Positions 1-8,587 of a stretch of 10,936 nucleotides of DNA are shown one piece after another. The first letter of the stretch is position 1. Every line of letters starts with the position of its first letter. This DNA is from Microbacterium sp. (GTDB taxonomy: Bacteria > Actinomycetota > Actinomycetes > Actinomycetales > Microbacteriaceae), in the NCBI GenBank assembly GCA_003248845.1, contig QFPD01000033.1, forward strand, positions 1 through 10,936, in the 5' to 3' direction. Position numbers and translations under genes: made by a program. Below the pieces are notes generated by a model. It had not been told where the DNA came from. It was given only the letters and a program-made list of their open reading frames with translations, and made no database searches.

Positions 1-1219
<1,219 letters not shown>

Positions 1220-1251
1220 CACGCCGCCGCACCCCGATCTGGAGTCGCCGC

Positions 1252-2688
1252 ATGACAGACGAGACGGCATCGACGCACGCGCCGCGGACGACCGTGTCGA
1301 TGCTCACGCTGTCGAGCTTCGTCGTCGGGTCGATGGTCGGGGCGGGCGTGTTCTCGCTGCCGGGCACGTTTGCCGCACAGACCGGTGTCTTCGGATCGCT
1401 CGTGGCCTGGCTCGTCGCGGGTGCCGGGATGTTCTTGCTGGCGCTCGTCTTCCAGCGCCTGGCTCAGCGCAGACCGGAACTGGATGCCGGGGTCTACTCC
1501 TACGCGCGCGCGGGCTTCGGACGCTACGCCGGGTTCCTCTCCGCGTTCGGCTACTGGGCGAGTGCGTGCGCGGGAAACGTCCTCTACTGGGTGCTCATCA
1601 TGTCGACCGTGGGGGCCGTCGTCCCCGCGCTCGGGGACGGTGACACGCCGGTCGCGGTCGCCGTCTCGTCGGTAGCCCTCTGGGTCTTCTTCCTGCTCGT
1701 CCGGCGCGGCGCCCGGGAGGCCGCAGCCGTCAACCGCATCGTGAGCGTCGCGAAGGTGCTGCCGATCGCGGTCTTCGTATTCCTGTGCCTCTTCGCGTTC
1801 GACCCCGCGGTGTTCGCCGCGAACCTCAGCGGCGATGCGTCGATGCCGATGTTCGAGCAGGTGCGCGGCACGCTGCTGTTGACGGTGTTCGCCTTCATCG
1901 GCATCGAGGGAGCGAGCGCGTACTCACGGCATGCGCGACGCCGGCGCGACATCGGGCGGGCGACCGTCCTGGGGTATCTGAGCGTGCTCGCGATCTTCGT
2001 CTCCGTCACGATCGTGTCTTTCGGCATCCTGCCGCGCGATGAGATCGCGGCGCTGCCGCAGCCGTCCGTCGCGGGCGTGCTCGAGGCGGTCGTCGGGCCG
2101 TGGGGCGCGGTGTTCGTGGGGATCGCGCTCATCGTCGCGGTGCTCGGCGCGTACCTGTCCTGGACCCTCATGGCGGCGGAGATCCTGCTGGGGGCAGCAC
2201 GCGACGGCGACCTGCCTCCCGTCTTCGCGCGGACGAACGCGCACGACGTGCCGGTCGGCGCGCTGACGATGTCGACGCTGCTCGTGCAGGCGCTGCTCGT
2301 GGTCGTGTTGTTCGCGGCCCACGCGTTCGACGTCGCCCTGAACCTCACGAGCGCGCTCGCGCTGATCCCGTACTTCCTCACCGCGGGTTTCGGGCTGCGC
2401 TCCGCGTGGGCGGACCGTCGCGACGGCCCGCGAGCCGCGTCGCGCATCGCCGTCGTCGTGGCCGCGCTCGCGACGGGGTACACCGCGTTCCTGCTCTACG
2501 CGGCGGGTGGGGAGTACGTACTGCTCGCGATGCTGATCCTCGTGCCCGGGACGATCCTGTTCGCGATCGCGCGGCGCCGCGCGGGCGCGCGCGTGTTCGC
2601 GCTGCAGGAGTGGGTGTTGTTCGCCCTGGCCCTCGCCGGCGCCGTCGCGGCCGTCGTGATGCTCACGACCGGCGCGATCACGCTTTGA
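1252..2688 (+). CDS. APC-superfamily basic amino-acid antiporter (ArcD/arginine:ornithine antiporter-like)
   Basis: A 478-aa integral membrane transporter of the APC superfamily, most like the basic amino-acid/polyamine antiporter (APA) family that includes ArcD. The family signature GSMVGAGVF is at residues 26-34 in the first membrane segment, and the TM6 motif FIGIEGAS at 215-222 is followed by a basic loop (SRHARRRRDIGRAT) typical of arginine:ornithine antiporters. I count about 13 hydrophobic segments, with starts near residues 17, 47, 95, 132, 163, 207, 237, 284, 336, 362, 397, 420 and 450. The start ATG at 1252 has GGAG at 1241-1244, seven bases upstream, fixing the start. No arcA/B/C genes are visible, so the exchanged substrates are unknown. 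Pairing with gdhA suggests amino-acid uptake or export tied to glutamate metabolism (inference). Family assignment is firm, substrate is not. Confidence 0.88.
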   Translation: MTDETASTHAPRTTVSMLTLSSFVVGSMVGAGVFSLPGTFAAQTGVFGSLVAWLVAGAGMFLLALVFQRLAQRRPELDAGVYSYARAGFGRYAGFLSAFGYWASACAGNVLYWVLIMSTVGAVVPALGDGDTPVAVAVSSVALWVFFLLVRRGAREAAAVNRIVSVAKVLPIAVFVFLCLFAFDPAVFAANLSGDASMPMFEQVRGTLLLTVFAFIGIEGASAYSRHARRRRDIGRATVLGYLSVLAIFVSVTIVSFGILPRDEIAALPQPSVAGVLEAVVGPWGAVFVGIALIVAVLGAYLSWTLMAAEILLGAARDGDLPPVFARTNAHDVPVGALTMSTLLVQALLVVVLFAAHAFDVALNLTSALALIPYFLTAGFGLRSAWADRRDGPRAASRIAVVVAALATGYTAFLLYAAGGEYVLLAMLILVPGTILFAIARRRAGARVFALQEWVLFALALAGAVAAVVMLTTGAITL

Positions 2689-2694
2689 CCCGGG

Positions 2695-2716
2695 CGCGTC
2701 CGGCCCCCGCGACGCG
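2695..2716. terminator. weak hairpin between convergent permease and mfd genes
   Basis: The 30-base gap between the permease stop (2688) and the mfd stop (2719) holds a 6-bp inverted repeat, CGCGTC at 2695-2700 and GACGCG at 2711-2716, with a 10-base C-rich loop. It could slow transcription from both sides, but neither strand has a T-run after it, so a bidirectional terminator is only a guess. Confidence 0.3.
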
Positions 2717-2718
2717 AG

Positions 2719-5700
2719 TCAGACGTCGGCGCGCTCGGGCAGTGGGTAGAGCTGGTCGAGCAGCTGGGCCGTCCACGCGATCAGATCGGCGTCGGCGAGC
2801 GGCTCACCGCCCGCGTTCGGCAGCGGCACGACCATCGCCTCGCCGCCCGCGAGCACCTTGGATTTCGGATACAGCCGCTGCAGCCGCACGCGTAGCGAGT
2901 CGGATGCGGGCGCCGGCACGACGCGCAGGTTCGGACCCATCGCGACGACATCGCTCAGCTGCGCCTGCGCGGCGCGGCGGCGCAGCCGCGCGATCTGGAA
3001 CAGTCCCTCGACATCCGCCGGCGCCGCGCCGTAGCGGTCCTCGAGCTCCTCGCGGACGAGGTCGATGGCGTCGTCGTGCGCACTGAGGGATGCCGCGGCC
3101 GACAGCTTCTGGTAGGCCTCGAGCCGCAGCCGCTCGCTGTCGATGTACGTCTCGGGGATGCGGGCCTCCACCGGCAGCTCGAGCCGCAGCTCCGCCGGCC
3201 CGTCGACCTCGTCGCCGCGGAACGTCGCGACGGCCTCGCCGATCATCCGCAGGTACAGGTCGAACCCGACCCCCGCGATATGCCCCGCCTGCTCGGCACC
3301 GAGGAGGCTGCCCGCGCCGCGGATCTCCAGGTCCTTCAGCGCCACCTGCATGCCCGAGCCCAGGTCGTTGTTGACCGCGATCGTCTCGAGTCGGTCGGCG
3401 GCCGTCTCGCTGAGCGGCTTCAGGTCGTCGTAGAGGAAGTACGCGTACGCGCGCTCCCGACCGCGGCCGACGCGCCCACGCAGCTGGTGGAGCTGCGACA
3501 GGCCGTACTTGTCGGCGCGGTCGATGATGATGGTGTTCGCGTTCGAGATGTCGAGACCGGTCTCGATGATCGTCGTCGACACGAGCACGTCGTAGCGGCG
3601 CTCCCAGAACCCGTCGACGACCTCCTCCAGCGCGTGCTCCCCCATCTGCCCGTGCGCGACCGCGATGCGCGCCTCGGGGACGAGCTCGGCGAGCTGCGCC
3701 GCCACGCGCTGGATCGACTGCACGCGGTTGTGGACGTAGAACACCTGCCCTTCGCGCAGCAGCTCGCGCCGGATCGCCGCGGCGATCTGCTTGTCGCTGC
3801 GCGAGCCGACGTACGAGAGGATCGGATGCCGGTCCTCGGGCGGCGTTGCGAGCGTCGACATCTCGCGGATGCCGGTCACCGCCATCTCGAGCGTGCGCGG
3901 AATCGGCGTCGCGCTCATGGCGAGGATGTCGACGTTCGTCTTGAGCTTCTTCAAGGCATCCTTGTGCTCCACGCCGAAGCGCTGCTCCTCGTCGATGATC
4001 ATGAGCCCGAGGTCCTTGAAGATCACCTTCTCGGTGAGGATGCGGTGCGTGCCGATCACCATGTCGACGGTGCCGTCGGTGATGCCGGCGAGCGTGTCGC
4101 GCGCCTCCTTGTCGCTCTGGAAGCGGGAGAGCGGACGCACCTTGACGGGGAAGCCGGCGAAGCGCTCCTGGAAGGTCTCCAAGTGCTGCTTGACGAGGAG
4201 GGTCGTCGGCACGAGCATCGCGACCTGCTTGCCGTCCTGGATCGCCTTGAACGCAGCACGCACCGCGACCTCGGTCTTTCCGAACCCGACGTCCCCGGAC
4301 AGAAGCCGGTCCATCGGGATGGGCCGCTCCATGTCGGCCTTGATCTCGTCGATCGTCTGCAGCTGGTCGGGCGTCTCCGCGAACGGGAACGCCTCCTCCA
4401 GCTCGCGCTGCCACGGCGTGTCCGGTCCGAAGGCGTAGCCCTTCGAAGCCATGCGCGCCGAGTACAGCTTGACGAGCTCGACCGCGATGTCACGGACGGC
4501 CTTGCGTGCCTTGCCCTTGGCGGCGGCCCAGTCCGAGCCGCCCATCTTCGACAGCGTCGGCGCCTCGCCGCCGACGTAGCGACTCAGCAGGTCGAGCTGG
4601 TCGGTCGGCACGAACAGCTTGTCGCCCGGATGCCCGCGTTTGGAGGGTGCGTATTCGAGCACGAGGTACTCGCGCGTCGTCTTGACGGCGTTGCGCCCAC
4701 CGGAGGAGACCTCACGCTGCACCAGTTCGACGAACTTGCCGATGCCGTGCGTCGAATGCACGACGACGTCCCCGGGCTTCAGCTGCAGCGGATCGACGAC
4801 GTTTCGCCGCCGCGACGCGAGCTTCTTGACGACGCGGCCGTCGGCGCCGATCGTGCGGCCGTAGAACTCTGCCTCGGTGAGCACGGCGAGCTTCGCTTCG
4901 GCGAGCTCGAATCCGCTCTCGAGGCGCCCGACGACCGCGAGCGCGACGCCGGGCTCCGGCGGGGCGTCCAGCCCCTCGACCGCGCGCGCCGCGATGCCGC
5001 GCTCGGCGAGCACGTCGCGCGTGCGATCGACGAGGCCCGCGCCGGAGGCCGCGACGACGACGCTCCACCCGCTCGCGACAAGATCGCCGACATGCGCCGT
5101 CGCGCCGTCGACGTTGCCCTGGAACGAGGGGACGGGAGCGGCGTGCACCCGGACGACGTCGGAGCCGCTGGATGCCGCGTCGAGAAGCCCCTCCGCCGCG
5201 GCATCCGCCTCGCCGGAGTCGAACCCGCTGAACGACCACCACACGCCGCCGCGCTCCGCGGTCGCCGCGCGCAGCTCGGGGAGGGTCAGGAAGTCGCCGG
5301 CGTCGAGGTCCACGGGGACGTCGGCGCCGGCGGTGGCGGCGGTCCACGCCGCCTCGAGGAACTCGCGATTGGTCTCACCGAGCGTCATCGCGCGGGTGAC
5401 GGCGCGCTCGGGGTCGACGAGCGCGACGGCGGTTCCGGGCGGCAGGTAGTCCACGATCGGCAGGATCCCGTCGGCGACGGCCGGCAGCAGCGACTCCATC
5501 CCCTCGACCGCGATTCCTGCGCTCATCTTCTCGAGCATCGTGCGCAGACCCGGGAATCGGCTCTCCAGCCCCGCCGCGCGCTCGCGGACGGCGGGCGTGA
5601 GCAGCAGCTCGCGGCTCGGCAGGAGGGTCACCTCGCGGACCTCCCCCGGCAGGGACCGCTGGTCGGCGACCGAGAACGCGCGGATCTGATCGACCTCGTC

Positions 5701-6321
5701 GCCGAAGAACTCGACGCGGAAGGGGTGGTCGGCGACCGGAGGGAAGACGTCGAGGATGCCGCCGCGCACGGCGAACTCACCGCGTCGCGAAACCATATCG
5801 ACGCGTCCGTACGCGAGCTCGACGAGGCGTCGGGCGACGGCTTCGAGGTCGTTCCCGCGGTCGCCCGTGGCGAGCTCCAGCACACCGGCATCCGTGAGAC
5901 CCGCGGCGATGGGCTGTAGCGCCCCCCGGACGGAGGCCGTCACGACGAGCGGTCCGCGCGCCTGCGCCGAAGACCACGCGGCGGCTTCGCGGAGCACCGA
6001 CAGGCGGCGTCCGACGGTCTCGGTCGACGGGCTCAAGCGTTCGTGGGGCAACGTCTCCCACGCGGGGAAGTGCCGCACAGCGGCATCCGGGATGAGACTC
6101 TCGAGTGCGGCGCCGATGCTCTCCGCGCGGCGACCGGTGGGCGTGATGACGAGAAGGGATGCCGGGGCGCCGGCCGCGCGCCGCGCGTCGAGCAGCGCGG
6201 CGAGGGCGGGGGCGTCGAGCCCCGCGACCATCGAGAAATCGGTGTCGATCCGGGCGGCGTCGACCGCTGCACGGACGGACGGAGCCTGCATGAGGGCGCG
6301 CGCGATCCCGGAAACTGTCAC
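2719..6321 (-). CDS. mfd: transcription-repair coupling factor Mfd
   Basis: ATP-driven DNA translocase that pushes stalled RNA polymerase off damaged DNA and recruits UvrA for nucleotide excision repair. At 1200 aa it is full length for the family. In order: an N-terminal UvrB-homology module with a degenerate nucleotide-binding loop (residues about 57-66, no lysine) and the conserved WETLP at 88-92; a CarD-like RNA polymerase interaction domain beginning near 515 (KPGDVVVHSTHGIG); a RecG-like motor with Walker A GDVGFGKT (676-683), DEEQ box (777-780), SATPIPRT, and GRVGRGR near 949-955; and a C-terminal regulatory TRCF domain from about 1047 (PVEARIPETYI). The start is GTG at 6319-6321, with a weak GAGAG at best upstream. 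A later ATG (codon 11) has no ribosome-binding site and is less likely. It is divergent from the gene at 6380 and lies downstream of pth on the same strand. Confidence 0.97.
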   Translation of the reverse strand: MTVSGIARALMQAPSVRAAVDAARIDTDFSMVAGLDAPALAALLDARRAAGAPASLLVITPTGRRAESIGAALESLIPDAAVRHFPAWETLPHERLSPSTETVGRRLSVLREAAAWSSAQARGPLVVTASVRGALQPIAAGLTDAGVLELATGDRGNDLEAVARRLVELAYGRVDMVSRRGEFAVRGGILDVFPPVADHPFRVEFFGDEVDQIRAFSVADQRSLPGEVREVTLLPSRELLLTPAVRERAAGLESRFPGLRTMLEKMSAGIAVEGMESLLPAVADGILPIVDYLPPGTAVALVDPERAVTRAMTLGETNREFLEAAWTAATAGADVPVDLDAGDFLTLPELRAATAERGGVWWSFSGFDSGEADAAAEGLLDAASSGSDVVRVHAAPVPSFQGNVDGATAHVGDLVASGWSVVVAASGAGLVDRTRDVLAERGIAARAVEGLDAPPEPGVALAVVGRLESGFELAEAKLAVLTEAEFYGRTIGADGRVVKKLASRRRNVVDPLQLKPGDVVVHSTHGIGKFVELVQREVSSGGRNAVKTTREYLVLEYAPSKRGHPGDKLFVPTDQLDLLSRYVGGEAPTLSKMGGSDWAAAKGKARKAVRDIAVELVKLYSARMASKGYAFGPDTPWQRELEEAFPFAETPDQLQTIDEIKADMERPIPMDRLLSGDVGFGKTEVAVRAAFKAIQDGKQVAMLVPTTLLVKQHLETFQERFAGFPVKVRPLSRFQSDKEARDTLAGITDGTVDMVIGTHRILTEKVIFKDLGLMIIDEEQRFGVEHKDALKKLKTNVDILAMSATPIPRTLEMAVTGIREMSTLATPPEDRHPILSYVGSRSDKQIAAAIRRELLREGQVFYVHNRVQSIQRVAAQLAELVPEARIAVAHGQMGEHALEEVVDGFWERRYDVLVSTTIIETGLDISNANTIIIDRADKYGLSQLHQLRGRVGRGRERAYAYFLYDDLKPLSETAADRLETIAVNNDLGSGMQVALKDLEIRGAGSLLGAEQAGHIAGVGFDLYLRMIGEAVATFRGDEVDGPAELRLELPVEARIPETYIDSERLRLEAYQKLSAAASLSAHDDAIDLVREELEDRYGAAPADVEGLFQIARLRRRAAQAQLSDVVAMGPNLRVVPAPASDSLRVRLQRLYPKSKVLAGGEAMVVPLPNAGGEPLADADLIAWTAQLLDQLYPLPERADV

Positions 6322-6327
6322 TGCACG

Positions 6328-6333
6328 AGTCTC
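6328..6333 (-). promoter_or_regulatory. possible mfd -10 element, leaderless spacing
   Basis: On the minus strand GAGACT sits six bases before the mfd GTG, the spacing expected if transcription starts at the first base of the start codon. The nine bases AGACTCGTG here also occur at the proposed rplY promoter (8525-8533). The first position departs from TANNNT and no good -35 is seen, so this is tentative. Confidence 0.3.
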
Positions 6334-6367
6334 TCACGTGCCGGCGACACGGGTCGGGGCCTGTCCG

Positions 6368-6373
6368 TAGGAT
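6368..6373 (+). promoter_or_regulatory. -10 element (TAGGAT) for the gene at 6380, probable leaderless start
   Basis: TAGGAT fits the actinobacterial -10 pattern TANNNT and ends six bases before the GTG at 6380, placing the expected transcription start on the start codon. The same bases include AGGA (6369-6372) and GAGG (6374-6377), which could act as a ribosome-binding site if a longer transcript exists. No convincing -35 box is seen. Confidence 0.5.
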
Positions 6374-6379
6374 GAGGCC

Positions 6380-7039
6380 GTGAGCGATCAGCAGCCGACC
6401 AGCCCCGACGTCCCCGAGCCGCCGGCACCGGCTGCCCCCTCCGGCTGGCCCGCACCGGCACCAGGTGTGCCCGCCGCGTGGCCCGCCCCGCCCGCCGCCG
6501 GAGCCGACGGAGCGGGCGGCTACGTCCAGACGGTACCCGGCGCTCCGCCGGTCGCCTACGGGGTTCCGCCGATGCCGTACGGGGCTCCTCAGGGCGCCGC
6601 GGGTTATGCCCCGCCGCCGGCGCCCCACCCGGCTGCACCCGCGGGGAGCCGGCTCCTCGGCATCCTGGCGCTCGTGCTCGCGGGCGTCGGAGTCTTCGGC
6701 GCGACGCTGCTGAGCGCGGCGACCGGTTTCGCCGCTGCCGCGGGTGCCGCACGGCACGCGATCGGTCTCTCGCCGGATCAGCTCGACACCCTCTCGCAGG
6801 GGCAGCTGCTGAGCCTGCTGAGCCCCGTGCGCGATCTCGTGCTGTGGGCTGAGATCGGATTCTGGACGGGGACCGCCCTCGGCGTCGCCGCGCTCGTCAT
6901 GGGCATCATCGCGATTGTCACGCGGCGCGGGCGTGGATTCGGCATCGCTGCCGTGATCGTGGCGGCAGCGGGCCCCGTCATCTACGGCACGATCGTGGCA
7001 TTCGCCGCGCTCGCCGGGATGGGTGCCGGCGCGTCCTGA
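6380..7039 (+). CDS. Pro/Ala-rich N-terminus, three-TM membrane protein of unknown function
   Basis: A 219-aa protein that I do not recognise as a named family. Residues 1-88 are a low-complexity, probably disordered cytoplasmic region rich in Pro, Ala, Gly and Tyr, with short PYGAP/AYGVP-like runs. Hydrophobic segments follow at about 92-120, 153-180 and 183-213, the last two joined by a basic TRRGRGFG turn. This architecture, with a Pro-rich tail and then a small hydrophobic domain, is common among actinobacterial small membrane proteins of the DUF4190-like type, but membership is not established. The GTG start at 6380 is supported by the spacing of TAGGAT and AGGA just upstream. It is divergent from mfd by 58 bases and ends 11 bases before the pth stop. 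Nothing ties it to DNA repair or tRNA recycling, so it looks like an insertion into a pth-mfd neighbourhood (inference). Confidence 0.82.
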   Translation: MSDQQPTSPDVPEPPAPAAPSGWPAPAPGVPAAWPAPPAAGADGAGGYVQTVPGAPPVAYGVPPMPYGAPQGAAGYAPPPAPHPAAPAGSRLLGILALVLAGVGVFGATLLSAATGFAAAAGAARHAIGLSPDQLDTLSQGQLLSLLSPVRDLVLWAEIGFWTGTALGVAALVMGIIAIVTRRGRGFGIAAVIVAAAGPVIYGTIVAFAALAGMGAGAS

Positions 7040-7050
7040 GCCGCGGCGCG

Positions 7051-7635
7051 TCAGGCGCGCGGTGCGTGATGGCGCTGCTGCGCGGCGAGGAGCCCCTCGT
7101 CGATCAGCTGCTCCACGGCATCCGCCGCGTCTGCGAGGACGAGCGGCAGCTGTGTACGCTCCGCTGCAGAAAACGGATCGAGCACCCAGTCGGCCGGGTC
7201 CTGTCGCCCGGGCGGCCGCCCGATCCCCACGCGCACCCGCGGGAATTCCGGCGTCCCGAGCGCTTTGGCGACGTCGCGGATGCCGTTGTGTCCGCCGTGC
7301 CCGCCGCCGACCTTGAGCTTGAGCGTGTCGAAGGGGATGTCGAGTTCGTCGTGCACGAGGACGATCCGCTCAGGCGGAACATCGTAGAAGCGCGCGAGCT
7401 GCGACACCGGGCCGCCCGAGACGTTCATGAACGAATTCGGCGTCGCGAGGACGAGTTTCGCCGCGCCCGGGCGCAGCCACGTCTCGCTGACGCGCGCGTT
7501 CGACTTGTGCGCGCGCAGGCTCTCACCGCGTCGCGCGGCGAGCTCGGCGATCACCATCTGGCCCACGTTGTGCCGCGTGGCCTCGTAGCGCACTCCGGGG
7601 TTCCCGAGCCCCACGACCAACCACGTCTCTGCCAT
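7051..7635 (-). CDS. pth: peptidyl-tRNA hydrolase
   Basis: Cleaves the ester bond of peptidyl-tRNAs that drop off the ribosome, recycling tRNA in the cytoplasm. At 194 aa it has the usual bacterial Pth length. Residues matching the E. coli active site are all present: N12 in GLGNPG, catalytic H22 in TRHNVG, N71 in NSFMNVSG, D96 in HDELD and N117 in GGHNGIR. The start ATG (7633-7635) is preceded on the minus strand by GGGAGAGG, with GGGAG seven bases upstream, immediately after a perfect GC hairpin. rplY lies upstream on the same strand with a strong terminator-like hairpin between, so pth may depend on read-through or on a promoter I could not find. The rplY-pth-mfd order is a common actinobacterial arrangement. 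Confidence 0.97.
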   Translation of the reverse strand: MAETWLVVGLGNPGVRYEATRHNVGQMVIAELAARRGESLRAHKSNARVSETWLRPGAAKLVLATPNSFMNVSGGPVSQLARFYDVPPERIVLVHDELDIPFDTLKLKVGGGHGGHNGIRDVAKALGTPEFPRVRVGIGRPPGRQDPADWVLDPFSAAERTQLPLVLADAADAVEQLIDEGLLAAQQRHHAPRA

Positions 7636-7647
7636 GATCCCTCTCCC

Positions 7648-7664
7648 GGCGCCGCTGCGGCGCC
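7648..7664. repeat. perfect inverted repeat abutting the pth ribosome-binding site
   Basis: GGCGCCGC-T-GCGGCGCC is a perfect 8-bp inverted repeat around one base. As RNA it would form GGCGCC stems with a five-base loop. On the minus strand it ends directly before the GGGAGAGG ribosome-binding site of pth. It could be an mRNA 5' stabiliser, a processing site or a translational control hairpin. The function is not determined. Confidence 0.6.
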
Positions 7665-7676
7665 TCTCGCAACGAC

Positions 7677-7713
7677 GCAGCCCGCCTCCCCCAGCATGGC
7701 GGAGACGGGCTGC
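7677..7713 (-). terminator. hairpin terminator after rplY
   Basis: Fifteen bases past the rplY TAA lies a long GC-rich hairpin: outer arms GCAGCCCG (7677-7684) and CGGGCTGC (7706-7713), then CTCC/GGAG and CC/GG pairs inside, with two mismatches and an AGCAT loop, for 14 paired positions. On the minus strand it is followed only by GTCGTTGCG, not a real T-tract, so it may terminate partially and set the ratio of rplY to pth transcripts. The stem is clear; its efficiency is not. Confidence 0.65.
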
Positions 7714-7728
7714 GGGCGTGTGCTGTGC

Positions 7729-8361
7729 TTACTCGGCGGCCTCTTCGGCGGCCTCGGACTGCTCGGCCGCGACCTCGGCGTCAGCCTCGGCGATCTCCTC
7801 TTCGGCCTCGAGCGCCGCGACGGGCACCGAAATGGCCACGATGAGCGTCTCCGCGTCGGTGGCGAGCGTCGCCCCCTTGGGGAGCGTCAGGTCGGCCGCC
7901 GTGATGTGCGTGCCGTCCTCGAGACCCTCGACGTCGACCTCGATGTTCTGCGGGATGTGCGTCGCCTCGACCTCGAGCGCGACCGTCGCGTTGTCGAGGT
8001 TCGCGATCGTGCCGGCGAAGGGCTCGCCGACGACGACGACGGGCACGTCGACCTGGATCTTCTCGCCCTTCTTCACGACGAGGAGGTCGATGTGCTCGAT
8101 GACCTGGTGCACCGGGTCCTTCTGCACGTCCTTGACGAGCGTCAGCTGCTGCTTGCCGGCGACGCTGAGCTCGAGCACCGCGTTGGCGCGGCGGATGAGC
8201 AGCGACACCTGGTGGCCGGGCAGCGACACGTGCACGGGGTCGGTGCCGTGACCGTAGATCACGGCGGGGATCTGACCCGCGGCGCGGAGGCGGCGGGCGT
8301 AGCCCTTGCCGAAGTTCTCGCGGACCTCGGCGACGACCTGGGTGTCGGTCTCGGTGGACAT
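7729..8361 (-). CDS. rplY: large ribosomal subunit protein bL25, long CTC/TL5 form
   Basis: Binds 5S rRNA in the central protuberance of the 50S subunit. The long form with a second domain is also called general stress protein CTC. The 210-aa protein has the N-terminal 5S-binding domain at about 1-93 (RLRAAGQIPAVIYGHG at 24-39; VIEHIDLL), a C-terminal beta-rich CTC domain at about 100-183 (IPQNIEVDVEGLEDG), and an acidic Ala/Glu tail at 184-210. The start ATG (8359-8361) is decided by AAGGAG at 8369-8374, with GGAG seven bases upstream, and by the onset of family similarity. The same frame stays open upstream to 8589, but that part is the leader. The gene ends in TAA and is followed by a hairpin terminator. 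A leader of about 160 bases with several hairpins suggests post-transcriptional control (inference). Confidence 0.96.
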   Translation of the reverse strand: MSTETDTQVVAEVRENFGKGYARRLRAAGQIPAVIYGHGTDPVHVSLPGHQVSLLIRRANAVLELSVAGKQQLTLVKDVQKDPVHQVIEHIDLLVVKKGEKIQVDVPVVVVGEPFAGTIANLDNATVALEVEATHIPQNIEVDVEGLEDGTHITAADLTLPKGATLATDAETLIVAISVPVAALEAEEEIAEADAEVAAEQSEAAEEAAE

Positions 8362-8522
8362 TGTTCTTCTCCTTGCGGGCGATGCGCCCGATAGCTGGCT
8401 GTGGTCTCGACTCGAACGCACGCGCGTGAGGAAACGCCCCGCAAGGGCCTCACCGCGTCGATCACGGAAGCGCGGACCCGGGTCGGACAGAACCCGGCAC
8501 GCGGCATCCCTCGCCGAAGTAC
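8362..8522 (-). promoter_or_regulatory. structured 5' leader of rplY
   Basis: Minus-strand sequence between the proposed transcription start and the rplY ATG. It contains three stems: CCGGGT/ACCCGG (8478-8483 with 8492-8497); GTGAGG/CCTCAC (8426-8431 with 8448-8453) enclosing a CCC/GGG inner helix; and CGGGCG-CAT-CGCCCG (8376-8390), which ends one base before AAGGAG. The leader is long for a genome whose other starts look leaderless. It could be an autoregulatory ribosomal-protein leader or simply a stable 5' UTR. I do not recognise a named RNA family. Confidence 0.45.
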
Positions 8523-8528
8523 GACACG

Positions 8529-8534
8529 AGTCTA
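8529..8534 (-). promoter_or_regulatory. -10 element (TAGACT) for rplY
   Basis: On the minus strand TAGACT matches TANNNT. TTCATC (8551-8556) lies 16 bases further upstream as a weak -35. Transcription would start near 8522, giving a leader of about 160 bases. It interleaves with the oppositely directed promoter at 8548-8553. Confidence 0.5.
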
Positions 8535-8547
8535 CCAGCGACCCGGC

Positions 8548-8553
8548 TACGAT
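8548..8553 (+). promoter_or_regulatory. -10 element (TACGAT) for the 40-aa membrane protein gene
   Basis: TACGAT fits TANNNT and would start transcription near 8560, leaving a leader of about 28 bases that includes the GAGGAG ribosome-binding site. No clear -35 is seen. The element overlaps the weak -35 of the divergent rplY promoter, so the two may compete for polymerase. Confidence 0.4.
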
Positions 8554-8587
8554 GAAGACGTCGCCCGAAATACCCCGAGGAGCACTC

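Noticed and set aside
3076..5919. 947-codon open frame antisense to mfd
   Set aside because: High-GC coding DNA commonly leaves the antisense frame open. The product is Arg/Leu/Asp/His-rich with no motif, while the opposite strand carries every Mfd motif.
7066..8394. 442-codon open frame antisense to pth and rplY
   Set aside because: It mirrors two fully recognisable genes, has no domain or ribosome-binding site, and runs through the rplY terminator hairpin.
8406..8414. TCGA-C-TCGA short palindrome in the rplY leader as an operator
   Set aside because: Nine bases made of two TCGA units are easily expected in this composition, and no second copy near other genes supports an operator.
8259..8507. 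Possible upstream ORF in the rplY leader (82 codons, minus strand)
   Set aside because: It overlaps the rplY start out of frame, its GAGGG abuts the ATG with no spacer, and the product is Arg-rich without features. Leader-peptide control cannot be excluded but is not supported.
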